This document shows, piece by piece, positions 63,956 through 64,000 of a DNA stretch of 64,000 bases. The DNA lies in contig CM057000.1 in NCBI GenBank assembly GCA_029891345.1, positions 134,567,663-134,631,662 on the forward strand, written 5' to 3'. The notes under the pieces were generated by a model, which did not search any database, was not told where the DNA came from, and saw only the letters and a program-made list of their open reading frames with translations. Each line of letters starts with the position of its first letter. Position 1 is the stretch's first letter. The position numbers and the translations under genes were made by a program. The DNA comes from Dryococelus australis (taxonomy: Eukaryota; Arthropoda; Insecta; Phasmatodea; Phasmatidae).

Positions 63956-64000
63956 TTATTATTATTATTTTGGCTAAGTTAGGGCGGGGGTGGTGCAGAA

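Overview
The window looks like nuclear, non-genic DNA from an animal, most likely an insect or another arthropod. It is AT-rich and dense in microsatellites, tRNA-derived SINEs, foldback MITEs, mariner-type transposase debris, an LTR retroelement and a virus-like Polinton/Maverick. I recognise no host protein-coding gene, rRNA or functional tRNA. Nearly all open frames are short, stop-delimited chance frames or frames through tandem repeats.

The centrepiece is a 17.9-kb Polinton (Maverick)-type element at 28,981-46,908. It has diverged inverted arms of about 2 kb that begin AGTAGT and end ACTACT. It is inserted in a MITE whose two halves lie on either side (28,664-28,980 and 46,909-47,003), and its flanks fit a 6-bp target duplication. 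The genes sit in two divergent blocks. On the minus strand, reading away from 39.3 kb, are a parvovirus-type phospholipase A2 (open frame), an adenain-like cysteine protease, a penton-like minor capsid protein, a double-jelly-roll major capsid protein, a conserved unknown protein, and a zinc-finger N-terminal piece that I attribute to the protein-primed DNA polymerase. On the plus strand, reading away from 39.7 kb, are an A32/FtsK-type packaging ATPase, a coiled-coil protein, and the C-terminal half of a retroviral-type integrase. All but the PLA2 frame and the integrase C-terminus carry stops or frameshifts. The polymerase body is absent, so this is a fossil.

Left of the Polinton (1-28.9 kb) is a mosaic of recurring elements: a TIR MITE family with a long (A) and a short (B) form, TTAA-flanked palindromic elements (D), other foldback elements (C, F, H, I), a tRNA-derived SINE (SINE1), a second SINE with a pentanucleotide tail, two mariner-type transposase fragments, and a 36-bp minisatellite at 12.8-13.4 kb that keeps a 224-codon frame open.

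Right of it (47-64 kb) are further MITEs, a 1.9-kb element with 23-bp inverted ends (49,671-51,596), and a complete but coding-poor LTR retroelement (57,022-62,647). That element has matching LTRs, a polypurine tract, a GTAT target duplication and an internal array of eleven 84-bp units. The history that can be read is layered: MITE A, then the Polinton inside it, then SINE and simple-repeat damage inside the Polinton; elsewhere, MITE B inside MITE A.
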